From Comamonas sp. SCN 67-35 (lineage in GTDB: Bacteria > Pseudomonadota > Gammaproteobacteria > Burkholderiales > Burkholderiaceae_C), in the NCBI GenBank assembly GCA_001725255.1, contig MEFV01000012.1, positions 1 through 64,000 of the forward strand: a DNA stretch of 64,000 bases, written 5' to 3'. The notes under the pieces are model-generated. The model was not told the origin of the DNA and made no database searches. It was given only the letters and a program-made list of their open reading frames with translations. Positions 7,238 to 18,279 of the stretch are shown here, one piece after another (within the stretch, counting starts at the first letter, position 1; every line of letters begins with the position of its first letter). The position numbers and the translations under genes are program-made.

Positions 7238-9286
7238 CTACTCGAACTCGACGATGGGCTGATCGACCGCCAGGCTCTCGCCTTGAGCGGCCTTGATCTC
7301 CTTGACGACGCCGTCGGCGCTGGCAAAGAGCACGTTCTCCATCTTCATCGCCTCGATCACCGCGACGCGCTCGCCCGCCTGCACCTTCTGGCCGGGTTTG
7401 ACCGCGACCTGCACCAGCAGGCCCGGCATGGGCGAGAGCACGTACTTGCTCATGTCCGGCGGCGCCTTGTAGGGCATGAGGGCGAAGAGCTGGGCGCGCA
7501 GCGGCGTGAGCACGAGCGTGTCGATCTGTGTGCCGTTGTGGCGCACGCGCAGCGCCAGCGGCTGGCCGGGCAGGCCGCGCTCGATCTGCGCAGTGAAGCC
7601 CATGCCGTTGCACGCGCCCTGCACGCGGATGCTGCCCAGGTGCGCGCTGCTGCTGATCTTGTAGCTCTTGCCGCCCACCTGCACGCTGCTGGAGCCGGCG
7701 CCATCCACATAGTCGCTCACCGTGACCTCGTGCGGCACATGCTTGCCCTCGGCGCCCAGCACGACGACGGTGAAGGCCTCGCCCACGGTGATTTCGTGCC
7801 CCACCATCTGGCCGCTGATGCCGCTGGCGCGCGCGCGGTAGCGCCGGTGCATGTAGGCGGCGAGCGCGACGAGGAAGTCGGGGTCTTCGTGCCGCACATC
7901 CCCGGGATGAAAGCCGTGCGGGTAGTGTTCGGCGATGAAGCCGGTGTTGAAGTTGCCGCTGGCGAAATCCGGGTGGCCCAGCAGCGCCGCCTGGAAGGGA
8001 ATGTTGCTTTCGACGCCGCGGATCACGAAGGCGTTGAGCGCGGCGCGCATCCTCTGGATCGCGTCGTTGCGGTCCTGCCCGTGCACGATGAGCTTGGCGA
8101 TCATCGAGTCGTAGTGCATCGGGATCTCGCCGCCCTCGAAGACGCCGGTATCCACGCGCACGCCGTAGCGCTGGCTCATGTCGGCCTGGAACATGGTCTG
8201 CTCCGGCGGCTCGAAGCGCACCAGGCGCCCGGTGGAGGGCAGGAAGTTGCGGAACGGGTCCTCGGCATTGATGCGGCACTCGATGGCCCAGCCGTCGCGG
8301 CGCACCTGCGATTGCGTCACGGTGAGCTGCTCGCCCGCGGCGATGCGGATCATCCACTCCACCAGGTCCAGGCCGGTGATGCTTTCCGTCACCGGGTGCT
8401 CGACCTGCAAACGGGTGTTCATCTCCAGGAAGTAAAAGTCCTGGTTCTTGCCGACGACGAATTCCACCGTGCCCGCGCTCTGGTACTTGACGGCCTTGGC
8501 CAGCAGCACCGCCTGCTCACCCATGGCCTTGCGCGTGGCCTCCGAAATGAAGGGCGAAGGCGCCTCTTCGAGCACCTTCTGGTGGCGCCGCTGGATCGAG
8601 CATTCGCGCTCGTTCAGGTAGACGACGTTGCCAAAGCCGTCGCCGAGGATTTGGATTTCGATGTGGCGCGGCTGCTCGACGAATTTTTCGATGAATACAC
8701 GGTCGTCGCCGAAGGCCGAGAGCGCCTCGTGCTTGCACGAGGCAAAGCCCTCGAACGCCTCCTTGTCATCGAAGGCCACGCGCAGGCCCTTACCGCCACC
8801 GCCCGCGCTGGCCTTGATCATCACCGGGTAGCCGACGTTCCTGGCGATTTCCACCGCGTGTTCGGGCGAATCGATGGCCTCGTTCCAGCCCGGGATGCAG
8901 CTCACGCCCGCTTCCTTGGCCAGCTTCTTGGACGCGATCTTGTCGCCCATGGCGGCAATCGCGTGGTGCCTGGGGCCGATGAAGGCGATGCCCTCTTCCT
9001 CCACGCGCCGCGCGAAGCCTTCGTTTTCACTCAGAAAGCCGTAGCCGGGGTGAATCGCCTGCGCGCCGGTCTGTTTGGCAGCGGCGATGATGCGGTCGGC
9101 CTGCAGATACGACTCGCGCGAGGGCGCGGGGCCGATGTTGACGGCCTCGTCAGCGAGCTTGACGTGGCGCGCGCCGGCGTCGGCATCGGAATACACCGCG
9201 ACGGTGGCGATGCCCATTTTTTTCGCCGTGGCAATGACGCGGCAGGCGATCTCTCCGCGATTGGCAATCAGGATTTTGGTAAACAT
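7238..9286 (-). CDS. pccA: Propionyl-CoA carboxylase alpha subunit (biotin carboxylase + BCCP)
   Basis: A 682-residue protein starting MFTKILIANRGEIACRVIATAKK at 9286. The biotin carboxylase domain covers residues 1-450, with the ATP-grasp glycine loop KASAGGGGKGLR, GTVEFVV and EMNTRLQVEHPVTE. A propionyl-type BT linker follows, then a C-terminal biotinyl domain with EAMKMEN (K648 expected to be biotinylated). The protein carboxylates biotin with ATP and bicarbonate for transfer by PccB. It lies 20 bp downstream of pccB in a pccB-pccA-DUF167 run. Length and domain order are normal for bacterial PccA. 3-methylcrotonyl- or acetyl-CoA carboxylase is less likely because of the mutase and meaB neighbours. 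Confidence 0.95.
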   Translation of the reverse strand: MFTKILIANRGEIACRVIATAKKMGIATVAVYSDADAGARHVKLADEAVNIGPAPSRESYLQADRIIAAAKQTGAQAIHPGYGFLSENEGFARRVEEEGIAFIGPRHHAIAAMGDKIASKKLAKEAGVSCIPGWNEAIDSPEHAVEIARNVGYPVMIKASAGGGGKGLRVAFDDKEAFEGFASCKHEALSAFGDDRVFIEKFVEQPRHIEIQILGDGFGNVVYLNERECSIQRRHQKVLEEAPSPFISEATRKAMGEQAVLLAKAVKYQSAGTVEFVVGKNQDFYFLEMNTRLQVEHPVTESITGLDLVEWMIRIAAGEQLTVTQSQVRRDGWAIECRINAEDPFRNFLPSTGRLVRFEPPEQTMFQADMSQRYGVRVDTGVFEGGEIPMHYDSMIAKLIVHGQDRNDAIQRMRAALNAFVIRGVESNIPFQAALLGHPDFASGNFNTGFIAEHYPHGFHPGDVRHEDPDFLVALAAYMHRRYRARASGISGQMVGHEITVGEAFTVVVLGAEGKHVPHEVTVSDYVDGAGSSSVQVGGKSYKISSSAHLGSIRVQGACNGMGFTAQIERGLPGQPLALRVRHNGTQIDTLVLTPLRAQLFALMPYKAPPDMSKYVLSPMPGLLVQVAVKPGQKVQAGERVAVIEAMKMENVLFASADGVVKEIKAAQGESLAVDQPIVEFE

Positions 9287-9306
9287 GGTTCTTCTCTCTG
9301 CTCCGA

Positions 9307-10839
9307 TCACAGCGGCATGTTCCCGTGCTTGCGCCACGGGTTTTCCAGCGTCTTGTTTTGCAGCATGCCCAGCGAGCGGCAGATGCGCTTGCGCGTCTCG
9401 TGCGGCTGGATCACGTCGTCGATGAAGCCGCGCGCGCCCGCGACGAAGGGGTTGGCGAAGCGCGCCTTGTACTCGGCCTCGCGCGCGGCGAGCTTGGCGG
9501 GGTCGTTCTTGTCCTGGCGGAAGATGATTTCCACCGCGCCCTTGGCGCCCATCACCGCGATCTCGGCGTTGGGCCAGGCGAGGTTCACGTCGCCCCTCAG
9601 GTGCTTGGAGCTCATCACGTCGTACGCGCCGCCGTAGGCCTTGCGCGTGATCACCGTCACCTTGGGCACCGTGCATTCGGCGTAGGCAAACAGCAGCTTG
9701 GCGCCATGCTTGATGATGCCGCCGTACTCCTGCGACGTGCCGGGCATGAAGCCGGGCACGTCGACGAAGGTGATGATGGGGATGTTGAAGGCATCGCAAA
9801 AGCGCACGAAGCGCGCGGCCTTGATGCTGCTCTTGATATCGAGGCACCCGGCGAGCACCAGCGGCTGGTTGGCGACGATGCCCACGGGCTGGCCGTCCAT
9901 GCGCCCGAAGCCGATGACGATGTTCTTCGCGTACTCGGGCTGCAGCTCGAAGAAGTCGCCGTCATCCACCGTCTTGAGGATCAGCTCCTTCATGTCGTAG
10001 GGCTGGTTGGGGTTGGCGGGCACCAGCGTATCGAGGCTCAGGTCGGCGCGATCGATCGGGTCCTTGCTCGGGCGCACCGGCGGCTTTTCGCGGTTGTTCA
10101 GCGGCAGGTAGTTGTACAGGCGCCGCAGCATCAAGAGCGCCTCGACGTCGTTCTCGAACGCCATGTCGGCCACGCCGCTTCGCGTGGTGTGGGTGAGCGC
10201 GCCGCCGAGCTCCTCGCTCGTCACCTCTTCGTGCGTGACGGTCTTGACCACTTCCGGGCCGGTCACGAACATGTAGCTGCTGTCCTTGACCATGAAGATG
10301 AAGTCGGTCATCGCGGGGCTGTAGACCGCGCCGCCCGCACACGGACCCATGATCATGCTGATCTGCGGCACCACGCCGCTGGCGAGCACGTTGCGCTGGA
10401 ACACCTCGGCGTAGCCGCCCAGGCTGGCCACGCCTTCCTGGATGCGCGCGCCGCCCGAGTCGTTGAGGCCGATCACCGGTGCGCCGACCTTGATCGCCTG
10501 GTCCATGATCTTGCAGATCTTCTCGGCATGGGCCTCGGAGAGCGCGCCGCCGAAGACGGTGAAGTCCTGGCTGAAGACGAAGACCAGGCGGCCGTTGATC
10601 ATGCCGTAGCCCGTGACCACGCCGTCGCCGGGGATCTTGTTGTCCTGCATGCCGAAGTCGGCGCAGCGGTGCTCGACGAACATGTCCCATTCTTCGAACG
10701 TGCCTTCATCGAGCAGAAGCTCGATGCGCTCGCGGGCGGTGAGCTTGCCCTTGCCGTGCTGGGCGTCGATGCGCTTTTGCCCGCCGCCCAGGCGCGCGAG
10801 CTCGCGTTTGGCGTCCAGTTGTTCCAGGATGGTCTGCAT
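9307..10839 (-). CDS. pccB: Propionyl-CoA carboxylase beta subunit (carboxyltransferase)
   Basis: A 510-residue carboxyltransferase. Oxyanion-hole loops are visible in both halves: [21 protein letters not shown] and [12 protein letters not shown] in the N-terminal half, and [20 protein letters not shown] and [17 protein letters not shown] in the C-terminal half. It transfers CO2 from biotin on PccA to propionyl-CoA, giving (2S)-methylmalonyl-CoA in the cytoplasm. It directly precedes pccA. Sequence and context (meaB, mutase, epimerase candidate) favour propionyl-CoA over acetyl-CoA as substrate. Confidence 0.95.
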   Translation of the reverse strand: MQTILEQLDAKRELARLGGGQKRIDAQHGKGKLTARERIELLLDEGTFEEWDMFVEHRCADFGMQDNKIPGDGVVTGYGMINGRLVFVFSQDFTVFGGALSEAHAEKICKIMDQAIKVGAPVIGLNDSGGARIQEGVASLGGYAEVFQRNVLASGVVPQISMIMGPCAGGAVYSPAMTDFIFMVKDSSYMFVTGPEVVKTVTHEEVTSEELGGALTHTTRSGVADMAFENDVEALLMLRRLYNYLPLNNREKPPVRPSKDPIDRADLSLDTLVPANPNQPYDMKELILKTVDDGDFFELQPEYAKNIVIGFGRMDGQPVGIVANQPLVLAGCLDIKSSIKAARFVRFCDAFNIPIITFVDVPGFMPGTSQEYGGIIKHGAKLLFAYAECTVPKVTVITRKAYGGAYDVMSSKHLRGDVNLAWPNAEIAVMGAKGAVEIIFRQDKNDPAKLAAREAEYKARFANPFVAGARGFIDDVIQPHETRKRICRSLGMLQNKTLENPWRKHGNMPL

Positions 10840-10869
10840 GGTCTTCCTCGGTTGAAATGCAATTACTCT

Positions 10870-11898
10870 TTAAACGATAGCTTGCAGCGCTTGTCCACCT
10901 TGGGCTGCAAGCAGATTTCTTGCCGCGGTACTGGCCGCCACGCGGCCCGCTGCCACATCGGCCTGCAACCGGGGCAGCAGCTCGCGCACGCGCGGATGCG
11001 CACGGAACGCCGCGCGCAGGCCGGCGTCGATGCGCTCCCACATCCAGGCCAGCGCCTGGCGTTCGCGGCGCGCGGCGATCTGGCCATTGGCGGTTTGCAG
11101 TTGGCGAAATTCGGTGACCGCGGCCCAGAATTCGGCAATGCCCTCGCCCTTGAGCGCGCTCAGCGTGAGCACGCGCGGGCTCCAGCGGCTGGCGTCGTGC
11201 GGATCGTGCGCCGGGTTGCCCTGCATGGCCATCAGGCGCAGCGACGAGGTGATCTGCGTGCGCGCACGGATCGCCGCCCTGGGATCGATGTCCGCCTTGT
11301 TGATGACGACCAGGTCCGCCAGCTCCATCACGCCCTTCTTGATGGCCTGCAGGTCGTCGCCCGCGTTGGGCAGCTGCAGCACGCAGAACATGTCGGTCAT
11401 GCCGTGCACCGCCGTCTCACTCTGGCCCACGCCCACGGTCTCCACGATCACCACGTCAAAGCCCGCGGCCTCGCACACCAGCATGGCCTCGCGCGTTTTC
11501 TCGGCCACGCCGCCCAGCGTGCCGCTGCTGGGGCTGGGGCGGATGTAGGCGCTCTCCTGGCTGGAGAGCTGCTGCATGCGCGTCTTGTCGCCCAGAATCG
11601 ATCCGCCCGATACGGTGGAAGACGGGTCGATCGCGAGCACCGCCACGCGCAAACCCAGGCCGACGAGGTGCATGCCCAGCGCCTCGATGAAGGTGCTCTT
11701 GCCCACGCCGGGCACGCCGCTGATGCCCAGGCGCAGCGCGCGGCCCGTGTGCGGCAGCAGCGCGGTGAGCAGCGCATCGGCCTGCGTGCGGTGGTCGGCG
11801 CGCGTGGATTCGAGCAGCGTGATGGCCTTGGCCACGGCGCGGCGGCGCACGAGGGCATTGCCGTGCAGCAGGGGATCGAGCAAGGGGTGCGGGTTCAT
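10870..11898 (-). CDS. meaB: MeaB/ArgK-family GTPase, mutase chaperone
   Basis: A 342-residue G3E-family P-loop GTPase. It has Walker [10 protein letters not shown] (61-69), the switch motif ETVGVGQSE and the base-specificity motif NKAD. MeaB loads and protects adenosylcobalamin on methylmalonyl-CoA mutase. It is encoded just after the mutase but separated from it by a toxin-antitoxin pair. The last dozen residues (through QALQAIV) and the TAA are encoded by a copy of the dispersed hairpin repeat, so the C-terminus may be a recent replacement. Confidence 0.93.
   Translation of the reverse strand: MNPHPLLDPLLHGNALVRRRAVAKAITLLESTRADHRTQADALLTALLPHTGRALRLGISGVPGVGKSTFIEALGMHLVGLGLRVAVLAIDPSSTVSGGSILGDKTRMQQLSSQESAYIRPSPSSGTLGGVAEKTREAMLVCEAAGFDVVIVETVGVGQSETAVHGMTDMFCVLQLPNAGDDLQAIKKGVMELADLVVINKADIDPRAAIRARTQITSSLRLMAMQGNPAHDPHDASRWSPRVLTLSALKGEGIAEFWAAVTEFRQLQTANGQIAARRERQALAWMWERIDAGLRAAFRAHPRVRELLPRLQADVAAGRVAASTAARNLLAAQGGQALQAIV
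10875..10915 (+). repeat. Dispersed hairpin repeat, copy H (inside the meaB 3' end)
   Basis: ATAGCTTGCAGCGCTTG, TCCACCTTGG, then GCTGCAAG. It matches the left half of the family and overlaps the final codons of meaB on the opposite strand. Confidence 0.55.
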
Positions 11899-11904
11899 GC
11901 CGAT

Positions 11905-12321
11905 CTAGAGAATGTCAAACGCCCGACCATCGGGCAGGCGGTAGCGGGAGAAATCACGCATGTCCACGGTGAAAATGCGCGTGACTCCGGTTTCCCGGGC
12001 CAGCCAGTACAGCGAAGCATCCGCCAGATCCATCTCGGTGCGCGGCTGCTGCGTGTATTGCAGAATCCAGTCGCACATGTCCAGCAGGTCGCCGCTCTCG
12101 AACGGATAGACCTGAACCGCACCCGCACCGATCCACTGCAGCAGCGCCACGCGATGGCGCGGACCGAGCAGATGACTGGCCTCGGTGACGCAGGGCCACG
12201 TCGTGTGCAACTGCACCGGCTCGGCAGACTGCACGATCAGGTGCTGGAAATGGTCGTGAAACCGGTCGCGCGGATTGAACAGCGCCACCAGGGGACCGGC
12301 ATCGAGCAGACACGCCGTCAC
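11905..12321 (-). CDS. PIN-domain toxin (VapC-like)
   Basis: A GTG at 12321 overlapping the antitoxin stop (GTGA) starts a 138-residue PIN protein. Candidate acidic active-site residues are in ACLLDAGPLVALF (D), CVTEASHLLG (E), EMDLADASLYW (D) and IFTVDMRDF (D). It is probably an RNA-cleaving toxin neutralised by the RHH protein just upstream. It ends six bases before meaB on the same strand, so meaB may be expressed through this module. Its base composition is GC-rich like its neighbours, unlike the AT-rich vapC at 1400, which suggests longer residence. Confidence 0.85.
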   Translation of the reverse strand: MTACLLDAGPLVALFNPRDRFHDHFQHLIVQSAEPVQLHTTWPCVTEASHLLGPRHRVALLQWIGAGAVQVYPFESGDLLDMCDWILQYTQQPRTEMDLADASLYWLARETGVTRIFTVDMRDFSRYRLPDGRAFDIL

Positions 12322-12620
12322 TTGCCGCCCCGCTGTGCCAGATAGGCTGCATAGTCGTCCTGCTGTTCGGCGTAACGCTCTCGCAGGCTCTGGCGCAGGG
12401 CGGCCTGGTGCGCCGGCAGATCGGCATCTGCCGCGCCTTCGCCCACCTTGTAGTGCGCCGCTTCTTCCATCACGCGCCGGTAGAGCTCGGCCGGGTCCTT
12501 GCGTCCGAGCGCGCGCTCGACGGCCGAGATGATGAATTGCGACTTGGTGACGCCCTGGCGGCGGGCGGCCTGCTCCAGCTCTTTTTCGAGCAGAGGGTCC
12601 ATGCGGACGGATACGGCCAT
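12318..12620 (-). CDS. Ribbon-helix-helix antitoxin (CopG-like)
   Basis: A 100-residue protein. The N-terminal RHH is clear: VSVRMDPLLEKELEQAARRQ, then GVTKSQFIISAVERAL. The acidic/aromatic C-terminal half would contact the PIN toxin. The ATG at 12620 has GGGAG six bases upstream. The gene overlaps the toxin by four bases. It probably represses its own promoter through the dyad at 12636-12658. It sits between the mutase and meaB. Confidence 0.85.
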   Translation of the reverse strand: MAVSVRMDPLLEKELEQAARRQGVTKSQFIISAVERALGRKDPAELYRRVMEEAAHYKVGEGAADADLPAHQAALRQSLRERYAEQQDDYAAYLAQRGGK

Positions 12621-12635
12621 GATGCGCTCCCGAAT

Positions 12636-12658
12636 GAAATACTGTATTACTGTATTTC
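12636..12658 (-). promoter_or_regulatory. Operator/promoter region of the RHH-PIN module
   Basis: The 23-bp dyad GAAATAC-N9-GTATTTC lies 16 bp upstream of the antitoxin ATG. TACTGTA occurs twice in it, nine bp apart. Overlapping short dyads of this kind are typical RHH operators. The stretch is AT-rich against a GC-rich background and could also hold the -10 element. Confidence 0.5.
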
Positions 12659-12669
12659 AAAACCGCGCG

Positions 12670-14826
<2,157 letters not shown>

Positions 14827-14916
14827 GATGACGGTCGGCGGTGGCTGGCAGTAAAACATTCTGGCGCGAACCTGCATGGCACGCCAGATGAAGTGAACGG
14901 AGTTTAGCAGAACTCA

Positions 14917-14936
14917 GAATTCATAATTATTAATTC
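14917..14936. promoter_or_regulatory. Candidate GntR operator between mutase and regulator
   Basis: The AT-rich dyad GAATT-N10-AATTC contains TAATTATTA (14924-14932). It lies in the 138-bp divergent region between the mutase and gntR starts. GntR/FadR-type proteins bind short dyads of this size and often control the divergent catabolic genes. This is an inference from position only. Confidence 0.4.
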
Positions 14937-14964
14937 AATCTTCGTTTTGCGGTACAGTCACGTC

Positions 14965-15603
14965 ATGCCCGCCGTCACTGCCCTCACCCCGCGCGCGCTC
15001 TACGAGGAAGTCGCCGAGCAGTTGCGCCAGCGCATCTTTCAGCGCGAACTCGCGCCCGGCAGCTGGATCGACGAGCTGAAAATCGCCGAGGAATTCGGCA
15101 TCAGCCGCACGCCGCTGCGCGAGGCGCTCAAGGTGCTGGCCACCGAAGGGCTGGTGACGATGAAGCTGCGCCGCGGCGCCTACGTGACGGAAACGTCCGA
15201 CAAGGACCTGCGCGACGTCTACCACCTGCTGGCCCTGCTGGAGAGCGACGCGGTCGGCGTCGTCGCCGACAAGGCCAGCAGCGCCGACATCGCCAGCCTG
15301 CAGGAGCTGCACGACGAGCTGGAACAGGCCACGGACGAGCACGAGCGGTTCTTCGCCATCAACGAGCGCTTTCACCGGCGCATCCTGGAGCTGGCGGACA
15401 ACCGCTGGCGCGAGCAGATGGTGGACGACCTGCGCAAGGTGATGAAGCTCAACCGCCACAACTCGCTTTTCAAGCGCGGGCGCATCCAGGATTCGCTGCT
15501 GGAACACCGCGCGATCATGGCGGCGCTGGCGGCCCGCCAACCGGACGTCGCCATGCGGGCGATGCGCACGCACTTTGCCAACGGGCTTGTGGCCGCGGTC
15601 TGA
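14965..15603 (+). CDS. GntR-family (FadR/FCD type) transcriptional regulator
   Basis: Starting at ATG 14965 gives 212 residues (MPAVTALTPRALYEEVAEQL). The winged helix is at residues 12-75, with IAEEFGISRTPLREALKVLATEGLV. The FCD ligand-binding domain follows, with candidate metal-binding histidines in ERFHRRIL, EHRAIM and MRTHFANG. It is divergent from the mutase, so it likely regulates the propionate/methylmalonate cluster in response to an acyl-CoA or organic acid. That target is inferred. Its TGA runs directly into a dispersed repeat. Confidence 0.88.
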   Translation: MPAVTALTPRALYEEVAEQLRQRIFQRELAPGSWIDELKIAEEFGISRTPLREALKVLATEGLVTMKLRRGAYVTETSDKDLRDVYHLLALLESDAVGVVADKASSADIASLQELHDELEQATDEHERFFAINERFHRRILELADNRWREQMVDDLRKVMKLNRHNSLFKRGRIQDSLLEHRAIMAALAARQPDVAMRAMRTHFANGLVAAV

Positions 15604-15660
15604 ATAGCTATTTTTTTAGTAGCTAATAGCGCTTTGCCAGAGCGCGCTTGAGCTGCATTT
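15604..15660 (+). repeat. Dispersed hairpin repeat, copy G
   Basis: ATAGCTATTTTTTTAGTAGCTAATAG is followed by GCGCTTTGCCAGAGCGCGCTTGAGCTGCATTTT. This is a diverged copy of the family immediately after the gntR stop. The T run after the first TAGCTA could help terminate transcription. Confidence 0.5.
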
Positions 15661-15669
15661 TGCTAGAAT
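15661..15669 (+). promoter_or_regulatory. Candidate extended -10 promoter for dusA
   Basis: TGCTAGAAT has the TGN extension followed by TAGAAT, 15 bases before the first possible dusA start codon. No good -35 hexamer is correctly spaced, as is common for extended -10 promoters. Confidence 0.4.
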
Positions 15670-15684
15670 TGGCAGCCCTTCCAT

Positions 15685-16716
15685 TTGGTCTCGCCTGTGC
15701 CCGCCCCCACCCCCGCCATCCCGTCCGATCACCCCTGGCGCCTGAGCGTGGCGCCCATGATGGACTGGACGGATCGGCATTGCCGCTACTTTCATCGCCT
15801 GCTCACCCGCCACACGCGGCTGTACACCGAGATGGTCACCACGGGCGCCCTGCTGCATGGCGACGTGCCTCGTCACCTGCGCTTCGACGCGGCCGAGCAC
15901 CCCGTGGCGCTGCAACTGGGCGGCAGCGAACCGGCAGACCTGGCGCGCGCCGCACGGCTGGGCGAGGACTGGGGCTATGACGAGATCAACCTCAACTGCG
16001 GCTGCCCCAGCGAGCGCGTGCAGCGCGGCGCCTTCGGAGCCTGCCTGATGCGCGAGCCGCAATTGGTGGCCGATGGCGTCAAGGCCATGCTCGATGCGGT
16101 GCAGATCCCCGTCACCGTCAAGCACCGTATCGGCATCGACCAGATCGAGGACTATGGCTTCGTGCGCGATTTCGTCGGCACCGTGGCCGATGCCGGCTGC
16201 TGCGTCTTCATCGCCCATGCGCGCAATGCCTGGCTCAAGGGCCTGAGTCCGAAGGAAAACCGCGAAGTTCCGCCGCTGCGCTACGAGATGGTGGTGCGGC
16301 TCAAGCGGGATTTCCCGCACTTGACTCTCGTGGTCAACGGCGGCTTGAAGACAAACGCCGACATCGAGGCGCAGCTCAGCCACATCGATGGCGTGATGGT
16401 GGGCCGCGAGGCCTATCACAACCCCTGGCTGCTGGCTTCCTGGGATGCCGGCTTCTTCGGCGCACCGCCGTCCGGTCACACCCGTGAAACGATAGAACGC
16501 GCCATGGTCGACTACATGCAGCGGCAAGCCACCGAGGACGGCACACATTGGCATGCGATTGCGCGGCACATGCTGGGCCTGAGAAACGGTCTGCCCGGCG
16601 CACGCCATTGGCGGCAAGTCTGGAGCGACCACCGGCTCAAGGCGCTGCCAGCCTGCGAGCTTGCAGCGCTCGCCCGCGAACACGAACCACCTGTCGTGAC
16701 GCTGACAGCCGGCTGA
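15685..16716 (+). CDS. dusA: tRNA-dihydrouridine(20/20a) synthase DusA
   Basis: About 340 residues. The FMN-dependent TIM barrel begins LSVAPMMDWTDRHCRYFHRL. The signature NLNCGCPSERVQRGAFGACL has the catalytic cysteine (NCGCPS). Downstream motifs are VTVKHRIGID, FIAHARNAW and VNGGLKT. It reduces uridine 20/20a in tRNA. The start is uncertain: TTG at 15685 (343 aa) or GTG at 15697 (339 aa); neither has a good Shine-Dalgarno sequence. It is transcribed away from gntR across a dispersed repeat. Confidence 0.93.
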   Translation: MVSPVPAPTPAIPSDHPWRLSVAPMMDWTDRHCRYFHRLLTRHTRLYTEMVTTGALLHGDVPRHLRFDAAEHPVALQLGGSEPADLARAARLGEDWGYDEINLNCGCPSERVQRGAFGACLMREPQLVADGVKAMLDAVQIPVTVKHRIGIDQIEDYGFVRDFVGTVADAGCCVFIAHARNAWLKGLSPKENREVPPLRYEMVVRLKRDFPHLTLVVNGGLKTNADIEAQLSHIDGVMVGREAYHNPWLLASWDAGFFGAPPSGHTRETIERAMVDYMQRQATEDGTHWHAIARHMLGLRNGLPGARHWRQVWSDHRLKALPACELAALAREHEPPVVTLTAG

Positions 16717-16814
16717 AAACGTTGCTCTCGCGCGGCGGTTTGCGCTCCATCGCAAATCGGGACGGGCTGATATTTTAAAAATGCATTTCCTTCTTCTGAA
16801 CGAGAATAAGGAAG

Positions 16815-16889
16815 ATGAATAAAGCGTCTTTTGCTATCTATTCCATAGAAAAAATGTCATCGTTTGCAACTAAAGAGTCGCGCATGTGA
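16815..16889 (+). CDS. Possible 24-residue small ORF upstream of phaZ
   Basis: ATG at 16815 directly follows AAGGAAG and opens 24 codons ending in TGA (16887-16889), in AT-rich intergenic DNA. The peptide begins MNKASFAIYSIEKM. It has no recognisable domain and could be chance. The Shine-Dalgarno-like sequence is unusually close to the start codon. Confidence 0.2.
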   Translation: MNKASFAIYSIEKMSSFATKESRM

Positions 16890-16939
16890 CAAAACCCTAG
16901 TGAATACACGAACAACGGGCCCGTGGGAATATTGATATA

Positions 16940-16950
16940 TTGCATTGCAA
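16940..16950. promoter_or_regulatory. PhaR-like TGC/GCA dyad upstream of phaZ
   Basis: TTGCATTGCAA is an 11-bp dyad (TTGCA-T-TGCAA) located 18 bp before the phaZ start, within an AT-rich stretch. PhaR repressors of PHB metabolism bind short TGC/GCA dyads. The assignment is suggestive only, and no phaR gene is in this window. Confidence 0.35.
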
Positions 16951-16968
16951 CATTTCTTCGGAACCGCC

Positions 16969-18279
16969 ATGCTCTACACGCTTTACGAAACACAGCGCAC
17001 CCTCCTGGAGCCCGTCTCCTACATGGCGCAGGGACTATCCAGGTTCTACAGCAACCCACAGTGGCCGTTCAGCGAAACGCAGGTCGCGCACCGCATGGCC
17101 GCGGGCTACAACCTGATGTATCGGCTGGGCAAGGATTACGAGAAGCCCGAATTCGGCATCCGCAAGGTGCCGGTCGATGGCGTGGACGTCGCCATCGACG
17201 AGCGCATCGAAATCGACAAGCCCTTTTGCGAGCTGCGCCGCTTCAAGCGCTTCTCGGACGATCCGCCCACGCTTGAAAAACTCAAGACACAGCCCGTGGT
17301 GCTGATCGTGGCACCGCTGTCGGGCCACCACTCGACGCTGCTGCGCGAGACCGTGCGCATGATGCTCACGGGGCACAAGGTCTACATCACCGACTGGAAG
17401 AACGCCCGCGACGTGCCCCTCACCGATGGGGCCTTTCACCTGGACGATTACATCAACTACGTGCAGGAATTCATCCGCCACCTGCAAGGCATCTACGGCT
17501 ATTGCCACGTGATGAGCGTCTGCCAGCCCACGGTCCCCGTGCTCGCCGCCATTTCGCTCATGGCCAGCCGGGGCGAACAGACGCCGCAGAGCATGATCAT
17601 GATGGGCGGCCCGATCGACGCGCGACGCTCACCCACGACAGTGAACAACCTGGCGCAGCAGCACAGCTTCGAATGGTTCGAGAACAACGTGATCTACCAG
17701 GTGCCCAACCGCTTCGCCGGCAACGGGCGTGAGGTCTATCCGGGCTTCCTGCAGCATGCTGGCTTCATGGCGATGAACCCGGACCGCCACGCCTCCAGCC
17801 ACTACGACTACTTTCTCAACCTCATCAAGGGCGACGACTCCAGCGCCGAGACGCACCGCAAGTTCTACGACGAATACAACGCCGTGCTCGACATGGATGC
17901 GGCCTATTACCTCGACACGATCAAGATCGTGTTCCAGGACTACCGCCTCGCCGACGGCACCTGGGACGTGGTTTCGGAAACCGGCCAGACCGAACGCGTG
18001 CGCCCGCAAGACATCACGGACACCGCGCTGCTCACCATCGAAGGCGAGCTGGACGACATCTCCGGCTCGGGCCAGACCGAGGCGGCGCATGACCTGTGCA
18101 CGGGCATCCCCAGCGGAAAGCACGAGCACCTGACCGTGCAGGGCGCGGGCCACTATGGCATCTTCAGCGGTCGCCGCTGGCGCGAGAAGGTCTACCCCGT
18201 GGTGCGCGAGTTCATCGGCACCAATCGGGCCACAGTGCGCAACGTCCAGCCGGTGCAGCGCAAACGCAAGGCAGCGTGA
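16969..18279 (+). CDS. phaZ: Intracellular poly(3-hydroxybutyrate) depolymerase
   Basis: 436 residues from ATG 16969 ([20 protein letters not shown]). It matches the PhaZ1 type of intracellular PHB depolymerases, an alpha/beta-hydrolase using cysteine: C185 in [13 protein letters not shown], the aspartate in [12 protein letters not shown] and the histidine in [10 protein letters not shown]. It degrades amorphous PHB granules inside the cell. The gene is 436 codons with no signal peptide, as expected. It overlaps the downstream ferredoxin gene by four bases (GTGA). A PhaR-like dyad lies just upstream. Confidence 0.93.
   Translation: MLYTLYETQRTLLEPVSYMAQGLSRFYSNPQWPFSETQVAHRMAAGYNLMYRLGKDYEKPEFGIRKVPVDGVDVAIDERIEIDKPFCELRRFKRFSDDPPTLEKLKTQPVVLIVAPLSGHHSTLLRETVRMMLTGHKVYITDWKNARDVPLTDGAFHLDDYINYVQEFIRHLQGIYGYCHVMSVCQPTVPVLAAISLMASRGEQTPQSMIMMGGPIDARRSPTTVNNLAQQHSFEWFENNVIYQVPNRFAGNGREVYPGFLQHAGFMAMNPDRHASSHYDYFLNLIKGDDSSAETHRKFYDEYNAVLDMDAAYYLDTIKIVFQDYRLADGTWDVVSETGQTERVRPQDITDTALLTIEGELDDISGSGQTEAAHDLCTGIPSGKHEHLTVQGAGHYGIFSGRRWREKVYPVVREFIGTNRATVRNVQPVQRKRKAA

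Noticed and set aside
9325..12345. Very long (1006-codon) plus-strand open frame opposite pccB and meaB
   Set aside because: High-GC third-position bias keeps antisense frames open; no family resemblance, and it crosses three real genes.
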